Shown here: piece after piece, positions 8,501 through 12,495 of the stretch | Layout of the letters: the number at the start of each line of letters is the position of its first letter | Position numbering within the stretch: position 1 is the first letter of the stretch | Source of the DNA: DAOSWM01 sp035380045 | Lineage (GTDB): Bacteria; Bacteroidota; Bacteroidia; Bacteroidales; Tenuifilaceae | Direction: 5' to 3' | DNA length: 12,495 nt | NCBI GenBank assembly: GCA_035380045.1 | Contig: DAOSWM010000075.1 | Location: 1 to 12,495 of the forward strand | Made by a program: the position numbers and the translations under genes | The notes under the pieces: generated by a model | What the model saw: the letters and a program-made list of their open reading frames with translations, nothing else | Told to the model about the DNA's origin: nothing | Databases searched by the model: none

Positions 8501-11008
8501 GAGAAGCACCACAGGGAATTTCACTTCCTGACCGGTTTTAAAGTAACCGTATCCGCTTGGGTCTTTAATTCCAACGTAGTTGGGATAAACGTGCATGTCA
8601 ACCACGTTCCAGCCCTCGTTGGGCTGGCCACCTTTTTCAAGAACCTTTGCAATTACTTTAAGCTTTAGTGCGGAAGGAACAGTTCCCATTGAGGGGAAAA
8701 TCCAGCTGCCGCTTAGGTTGCCTTCGGCATCGAGTTCTCGTTTTAGAATGCTTTGTGTGAAGGTTTTAAACTCAATATCAGCACGGGTAAAGGTGAAATC
8801 CTTGTACTTTGGGAAGGACATGTTTACAGGGTGAACCTCAACATCAACCTCGGCTTTCAGGTTGGCTGCGGGTGCTCCGAAAAGGTAAATGGAGTTCAAC
8901 TCGAAATCGAGGCTCTTATCGCTCCAAGTAATTTGCTTTTTCAGAGGTTTTACTGTAACTCGGAGCTGCTCGGCAACAACGGTTTCAACTTTTAGGTCCT
9001 TGTAAAACCATGAACCTCCAGCGTTTATTCGAATATTGTAGTTACCCGTGGGGGCTGTTTCCTCGGTACTGAAGATGAAAACGTAGAAACCATCAACCCC
9101 TTTTGTTGCTGTGTTTTCGTATATGGTGTTGTACTGAGGATCGTTAACGGTAATGCTTACGGTATGGTTTGTGGGAAATGTATTGTTTGAATTCTTCACC
9201 ATAAACCCAACATTTATCGAATCGCCAGGGCGGTAAACGCCCCGTTCAGTGTAAATGAAACCCTTGGTTCCCCTTCTGTTTTCGCTTACACCACCAATAT
9301 CGAAACCCGAGTTGCTCCAGCGCATTTCGTTTTTATTCAGTGCAGTAAACTGATTCTTGTACTCGGCAAGAATATAGGAGTAGTAGTAATCGCCGTTAAA
9401 ATTGGCTAATCCCTGGCTATTGGTTGAAGCCGAATGGCGAACATCGCCATCCCAGTCGAGCAGCGAAACTTCAACTCCTGAAATTGGTTGCCCGGTAATA
9501 ATATCGGTTACAAAAACTTTGGTTTCGTTTTCGGCAACCTTGGCTGTTACTCCCAGGTTACTCAGGAAAACGGGCTTGTAAACTTGTCCCTTATCGTAAA
9601 TGTAGTTAAGAACTTCGCCGTTGATTGGAATGCTAACATCCTCGGGCGTGAAGTTAATGCGTAACAGGAACAGCCCGTCATCGTAGCTGCTGAAAAGGTC
9701 GGATAGATCGAACTCGTTGAGCAGCCATTCGTTCTTCTCCTTACCAAGTTCAATGGTTTGGTTCTTAATAATAACTCCAACAGCACCTGAGAAGTTGTCC
9801 CTAAAATCTTTGTTTCGGGTTTTGCTGCTTGTTAGCTGCTGCGACTGAATGAACTGCCCAATTTTATTGCTGTAAACCTTTTTCACCTGCAGGTGAACGC
9901 GCTTAAGATTGGTTGTGTAGAATTGAATCTTCTTTTTGTTTGATGAGGGTAAAATTATTCCGTCGGATGCGAACTCGATTTGTGGCTCAATGTCTGAAAA
10001 TTTAACCGTTTCGGTAGTTTGTTCATCGGTTTTGGTTCCCCATCGACTTCGCAGTCCCTTTTCAACAGTAACCTTGTAGCTTTCACCGAACTTAAAGTTG
10101 CCATCGAGTGTAACCGATTTACCGAGCTTTTTAAGCTCGAATTTTACCGATGGTGAAACGCTTATCAAGCCGTCAATATCCTGATCCATGTCGAGTTCAT
10201 CGGAGAAGTTAATCCTGATTCGTGGGCTGCGCCCCGACTCATCGCCCCGAAACTCGTTGGCCACCATTTTCTTCAGGGGGGCTACCGTGAAGTTCTGCGA
10301 GAAGCTGTACTCCAGGTCAAGTGGTTTCTTGTCGATTGAAATGGTAAAATCCTGCTTGCTGTCGGTGCGGATTATTTCGCTTGATGTGAACTTGAAGTGG
10401 CTATCGTCAATCATGCTCCACGATAGCGAAACGTTTTGCGAACCCTTTACTCTTGCAGCTTTCTCAAGCATTTCAAGCTCGGTTTTTTCCGAGAAGTTCA
10501 CCGTGCCGCTATAGTAAAGTTTAATGGGGTCGTTTCGGTCCTTCAGGTCGATATTTCCGTTGAAGCTAACAATATCTCTACCCAAAACGTTAAGCTTAAA
10601 AATCAAATCGTCCAGCTGCTTCTCCTTGAAATCGTCGGAGAGCTTCTGAAGGTAGAGCTTGCCATCAATTTGAGTTCGGGTGGGAAGCGGTTCCTTTGGG
10701 CGGAACTCTAGTACGCTGCGGCTTACCCAAATGGCTGTACCTTTAATTGAAGGGGAGAAATCGAAAACATCCCCTTGTGGAGAGCTATTCACTTCGTTCT
10801 CATCAATTACCGGATTGTTGAAGACAACCTGAATAATCTCGTCGAAATGTACATCTCCGTTGCTCACGAAGCTAACTTCCTTAGCAATTTCTTCTGGGAA
10901 TGTAATGGTTGGTTCTTCCTTGCTTTCTTCTTTTTTGCTTTTGCACGAAAACAGGAATAAAATGGCAAGCAGAATTATTATTCTGCTCATTATAAGTGAT
11001 TTTTTCAT
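5546..11008 (-). CDS. Bacterial alpha-2-macroglobulin, thioester-type lipoprotein (YfhM-like)
   Basis: This large envelope protease trap has 1820 residues, longer than E. coli YfhM at about 1650. The N-terminus, MKKSLIMSRIIILLAILFLFSC, is a lipoprotein signal peptide with lipidation expected at Cys22. Serial macroglobulin domains follow. ERGVYRPGD near residue 590 marks the MG2-type region, VDEGLLSLT near 1076 lies at the end of the bait-region/BRD part, and MPNYNGAVRVMVVGT near 1170-1190 is the core A2M segment. The thioester motif GCIEQT has Cys1364 and Gln1367, so covalent trapping should be possible. A helical thioester domain follows to about 1610, then a C-terminal MG domain ending in YVEPFK. 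The start at 11008 gives a compact Lys-Lys n-region; the ATG at 11077 would add 23 polar residues before the signal, and Met7 is another possible start. The gene is followed by overlapping pbpC, a known pairing in bacteria. Confidence 0.95.
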   Translation of the reverse strand: MKKSLIMSRIIILLAILFLFSCKSKKEESKEEPTITFPEEIAKEVSFVSNGDVHFDEIIQVVFNNPVIDENEVNSSPQGDVFDFSPSIKGTAIWVSRSVLEFRPKEPLPTRTQIDGKLYLQKLSDDFKEKQLDDLIFKLNVLGRDIVSFNGNIDLKDRNDPIKLYYSGTVNFSEKTELEMLEKAARVKGSQNVSLSWSMIDDSHFKFTSSEIIRTDSKQDFTISIDKKPLDLEYSFSQNFTVAPLKKMVANEFRGDESGRSPRIRINFSDELDMDQDIDGLISVSPSVKFELKKLGKSVTLDGNFKFGESYKVTVEKGLRSRWGTKTDEQTTETVKFSDIEPQIEFASDGIILPSSNKKKIQFYTTNLKRVHLQVKKVYSNKIGQFIQSQQLTSSKTRNKDFRDNFSGAVGVIIKNQTIELGKEKNEWLLNEFDLSDLFSSYDDGLFLLRINFTPEDVSIPINGEVLNYIYDKGQVYKPVFLSNLGVTAKVAENETKVFVTDIITGQPISGVEVSLLDWDGDVRHSASTNSQGLANFNGDYYYSYILAEYKNQFTALNKNEMRWSNSGFDIGGVSENRRGTKGFIYTERGVYRPGDSINVGFMVKNSNNTFPTNHTVSITVNDPQYNTIYENTATKGVDGFYVFIFSTEETAPTGNYNIRINAGGSWFYKDLKVETVVAEQLRVTVKPLKKQITWSDKSLDFELNSIYLFGAPAANLKAEVDVEVHPVNMSFPKYKDFTFTRADIEFKTFTQSILKRELDAEGNLSGSWIFPSMGTVPSALKLKVIAKVLEKGGQPNEGWNVVDMHVYPNYVGIKDPSGYGYFKTGQEVKFPVVLLDPSGKKQTGKQLQYRIYRNDKMWWYQYDSRRSYQLKYKEDSQTYLEYSGTVSILKESTFVNFTPPDNGHYLIEVSDGSGHCASMFFSAYKWGSIPGSDLNEGTLALKSDKEKYSSSETAKILLPNPKQGNILVTVEKGNEILKWFWVDPSSSNNDELVIDVPLSRNMLPNVYVTVSVIQPHDQTTNDRPIRMFGIMPIMVEDSDTRIEFNIESAENLAPNQEFEITVNTVSNRKAQFTIAVVDEGLLSLTQFRTPRPWNEFYKKIGLFIQTYDVFAHVISANKGDIFQTFSIGGADEMDYRESQLDPVAGKKRFKPVSMFKGPLFTDDRGKATVKFQMPNYNGAVRVMVVGTDKGSFGNAEKTVPVRSEIIMQPSIPRVLNPGDEFILPVALFRMNPDISTAKFELKTEGPLEVVGNPVIDVTFAQNDEADIQYKIRVKEAIGQAKILLTGSSGNIDVFSETDIKVVPTSARIYNKKTEKVPKGQSVTINVPKVGIDGTNNAILDVNIFPNMDFEHRLKWLIMYPYGCIEQTTSAIFPQLYLKKMGYFRDDEVKEIDRNINEGINRLQQFQVSNGGFAYWPGNTTECEWGTNYASHFLIEAKKLGYAVPDYLYSNAVNRLKNAARNHVGELTTRVNRAFILALANQQQMGEMNLLMENELNKMTSTEKWMLATAYHLAGAENVRDQIIATAGTETKEYEPFSYNYGSKYRDDAIILYCAVLMNKMETAEIAAKSVAEMLSSRNYLSTQSAGYMLLALGKYFGITGISASQGEIITGTVTLANGTKIEFNEEGRVKIPIKENFGKNIEVTLSNSSKVEQVFATLSYNGVPLKDESKAFEKNLNLTVSWFDVNGNTINPQSLKQGTTIYGKFSAKNTSPISNVTELALMQIIPSGWQIENIRINNEMLPNWTQGWNLNKENYLDIRDDRVMWFFDLRDSKTLDFVVKINCVNAGEFWLPGTLLEAMYSNDYKATTEGKKVYVEPFK

Positions 11009-11074
11009 TGGTTTGGGTTTATGGTTTGCTGTTGTATAAAGTAAGTAATTTTTTTGATGTTTGGTATAGTTAAT

Positions 11075-11108
11075 CAAAACTATTTTAGAAAATACTATGT
11101 TTTACAAT
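11075..11108 (-). promoter_or_regulatory. Candidate Bacteroidota sigma-70-type promoter for the macroglobulin-pbpC operon
   Basis: Read on the minus strand, TAGTTTTG (11082 to 11075) matches the Bacteroidota -7 consensus TAnnTTTG exactly. ATTG at 11108-11105 lies 22 bases upstream and resembles the -33 element TTTG, with spacing about one base longer than usual. Transcription would start near 11068, giving a leader of about 60 bases before the ATG at 11008. The -7 match is good and the -33 match is partial. Confidence 0.45.
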
Positions 11109-11191
11109 AGGTGATCAAAATCATTCATATTGTTGTTATATAACGTAAGAGTTTGAAATATAATATAATGTTGTTCTATCACTGAACATAC

Positions 11192-11219
11192 AACGGCTTT
11201 TATTGCAGTACAAGCCGTT
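11192..11219. promoter_or_regulatory. Inverted repeat AACGGCTT/AAGCCGTT upstream of the chemoreceptor gene
   Basis: AACGGCTT (11192-11199) and AAGCCGTT (11212-11219) are perfect 8-bp complements around a 12-base spacer, GC-richer than the surrounding DNA. Centre-to-centre spacing of the arms is 20 bases, about two helical turns, which would suit a dimeric regulator; as RNA it could be a small stem-loop. It lies about 75 bases before the chemoreceptor ATG. It lacks a U tract, so it is not a clear terminator. No regulator is identified. Confidence 0.3.
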
Positions 11220-11293
11220 TATAGATTTATTATACAACAAAAAAGTTCGTTTAAGTTGTTAAATTGCCCTGAAAATCTTTAAAACACAAAGCC

Positions 11294-12415
11294 ATGTCAA
11301 AAGGATTATTAGAAATTTTAGGAATTCTATTATTGGGACTCCCAATAGGTTTGATTACCATACGTTACTTTTTTAAGAAATCGATACTTTATTCTATTAC
11401 TGCCTACTGGATATTCACCTTATCCTTATACTCTGCGTTAGCTAATTTAAAATGGGTTTACCCCGAAACGTTTCCGCCGTATATTACCCTTCCAATCGGA
11501 ATAGTTGTAGTTATTTTTATATTCAGGCATGTGGCTAAAAAAATTCTTAATCCCCTGCTCGAATCAATTTCAAATATTAAGCGGCTAAGTGAAGGCGACT
11601 TAACGGTAATTGCCAATAAGTTGTATAGCATGAGGAGCGATGAGTTGGGGCAGCTTTCTGTTGCAATTGAGAATCTTTCGGTGAAGCTAAATCAGGTTAT
11701 CGAGAACATTTCACAGTCGTCATTGGAGTTAGAAAGTGCTGGGCAACAGTTGAGTGTAAGTTCAACAAAGTTAGCCGAAGTTACCTCGGAGCAGGCTGCT
11801 TCGCTCGAGGAAATATCGAGTTCCATGGAAGAAATTGCCAGCAGCATACAGCAGAATGCCGACAACGCTGGTACAACCGAGAAAATTGCTGTTTCGGCTT
11901 CTTCTAGTATGAAGGAAGGAGTTGAATCGACAAACATTGCACTTGATTCAATGAACGAGATTGCCCAGAAGATTACAATTATTAACGACATTGCTTTTCA
12001 AACCAACCTATTGGCATTAAATGCTGCTGTTGAGGCAGCTCGTGCGGGGGAGCATGGGAAAGGTTTTGCGGTAGTTGCAGCCGAGGTTAGAAGACTCGCT
12101 GAACGTAGCCGTGAAGCAGCAAACGAAATTATTGATGTTTCATCACGAGGTTCAGATATTTCTGGGAAAGCCAAAGATTTAATGAATAGCAACCTAGCTG
12201 AAATTCTGAAAACTACTGACCTAATACGCGAAATATCCTCTGCCAGCTATGAGCAGCGGTCGGGTTCGGAACAAATAAATACTTCGGTACAGCAGCTGAA
12301 CGACATAACCCAGCAGAATGCTACGCTTTCTGAAGAGGTGGCTGCAAATGCAGAGCAACTTAACGACAGGGCACGGTCGTTGGCAGAAATAATACAGTTC
12401 TTTAAAAGGGCATAG
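11294..12415 (+). CDS. Methyl-accepting chemotaxis protein lacking a periplasmic sensor domain
   Basis: This 373-residue transducer would control a CheA/CheW complex. Three hydrophobic segments are visible (about 5-27, 31-52, 66-83). Lys-Lys after the first and Arg/Lys after the third fit an N-out topology with a cytoplasmic remainder. The outside loop (about 52-65) is too short for a ligand-binding domain. A HAMP domain covers about 84-137 (NPLLESI, GDLTVIA, DELGQL). The signalling hairpin has the conserved tip IAFQTNLLALNAAVEAARAGE (about 233-253), with Glu247 and Arg250 matching Tsr Glu385 and Arg388. Candidate methylation pairs are 166/167, 172/173, 179/180 and 347/348. Compared with my recollection of E. 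coli Tsr, each arm is one heptad (7 residues) shorter, fitting the 34H class rather than 36H. There is no NWETF-like CheR tether. The ATG at 11294 follows A-rich sequence without a clear Shine-Dalgarno. No che genes are nearby, so it is an orphan receptor here; its signal is unknown. Confidence 0.93.
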   Translation: MSKGLLEILGILLLGLPIGLITIRYFFKKSILYSITAYWIFTLSLYSALANLKWVYPETFPPYITLPIGIVVVIFIFRHVAKKILNPLLESISNIKRLSEGDLTVIANKLYSMRSDELGQLSVAIENLSVKLNQVIENISQSSLELESAGQQLSVSSTKLAEVTSEQAASLEEISSSMEEIASSIQQNADNAGTTEKIAVSASSSMKEGVESTNIALDSMNEIAQKITIINDIAFQTNLLALNAAVEAARAGEHGKGFAVVAAEVRRLAERSREAANEIIDVSSRGSDISGKAKDLMNSNLAEILKTTDLIREISSASYEQRSGSEQINTSVQQLNDITQQNATLSEEVAANAEQLNDRARSLAEIIQFFKRA

Positions 12416-12495
12416 GGAATTATTAAACTAACCTAAATTACTAATTCTCTCGAGTTTATGGGTGTCAATAATTTTAATTCTTCTTCCATCAAGCT
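12416..12495 (-). other. Window-edge tail, possibly the 3' end of a convergent gene
   Basis: Two minus-strand frames are open from the right edge. One ends at 12433 and reads SLMEEELKLLTPINSRELVI before its stop; the other ends at 12428 and reads DGRRIKIIDTHKLERISNLG. Either could be the C-terminus of a gene converging on the chemoreceptor. Twenty residues are too few to choose, and neither is a tail I recognise. A plus-strand ATG at 12458 also stays open to the edge. No strong terminator is seen after the chemoreceptor stop; AATTATTAA (12418) and TTACTAATT (12438) form only a weak AT stem. Confidence 0.3.

Larger units (their letters stand above)
11009..11293. other. Divergent AT-rich intergenic region
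   Basis: This gap of 285 bases separates the minus-strand macroglobulin operon from the plus-strand chemoreceptor gene. It is strongly AT-rich and I see no credible small gene in it. It holds the operon promoter candidate, a 10-bp palindrome GTTATATAAC (11135-11144) and an 8-bp inverted repeat (11192-11219). For the chemoreceptor the best -7-like site is TAGATTTA (11222-11229), 5 of 6 to consensus but with only a poor -33 match upstream. An alternative is TTTG at 11151 with TATCACTG 21 bases later, 4 of 6. Neither is convincing. Confidence 0.6.

Noticed and set aside
11009..11077. Longer macroglobulin start at ATG 11077
   Set aside because: It places 23 polar residues before a good lipoprotein signal peptide, and the -7 promoter element begins immediately next to it, leaving no room for a leader.

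Overview
The window reads as chromosomal DNA of a Bacteroidota bacterium, most likely from the Bacteroidales/Marinilabiliales side. Supporting signs are a FISUMP-type C-terminal domain, Bacteroidota-style FN3-like repeats (GVCWSTNPEPTI), weak or absent Shine-Dalgarno sequences, a candidate promoter with a TAnnTTTG -7 element, and an alpha-2-macroglobulin/PBP1C pair led by a lipoprotein. No phage, CRISPR, rRNA or tRNA gene was seen.

Layout. (1) Bases 1-3039, plus strand: the 3' part of a large modular surface or fibre-like protein whose start lies left of the window. It runs collagen-like Gly-x-y stretch, tail-fibre-like linker, three copies of a 39-42 residue repeat, fourteen 17-residue FIGxxAG repeats, two FN3-like domains, and a terminal FISUMP domain. 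Base composition changes sharply inside this single reading frame, from about 67% GC to about 32% GC. (2) Bases 3040-3240: a convergent intergenic gap filled by a 151-bp, almost fully palindromic, MITE-like element that probably also acts as a two-way terminator. (3) Bases 3241-11008, minus strand: a two-gene operon. A thioester-containing alpha-2-macroglobulin lipoprotein is followed, with a 20-bp overlap, by penicillin-binding protein 1C. (4) Bases 11009-11293: a divergent AT-rich intergenic region with a good candidate promoter for the operon and a small inverted repeat. (5) Bases 11294-12415, plus strand: a chemoreceptor with membrane segments, a HAMP domain and a signalling hairpin but no periplasmic sensor domain. 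(6) The last 80 bases may hold the tail of another gene.

The alpha-2-macroglobulin and PBP1C probably work together at the envelope. In this known bacterial pairing, the macroglobulin is thought to trap attacking proteases while PBP1C repairs peptidoglycan. The surface protein and the chemoreceptor have no evident functional link to that pair.

Most of the window belongs to known families, and I did not find a clear new multi-gene system. The items most worth a second look are the mosaic surface protein, with its composition break and a 15-residue cassette kept invariant despite heavy synonymous change, and the palindromic element at 3072-3222.
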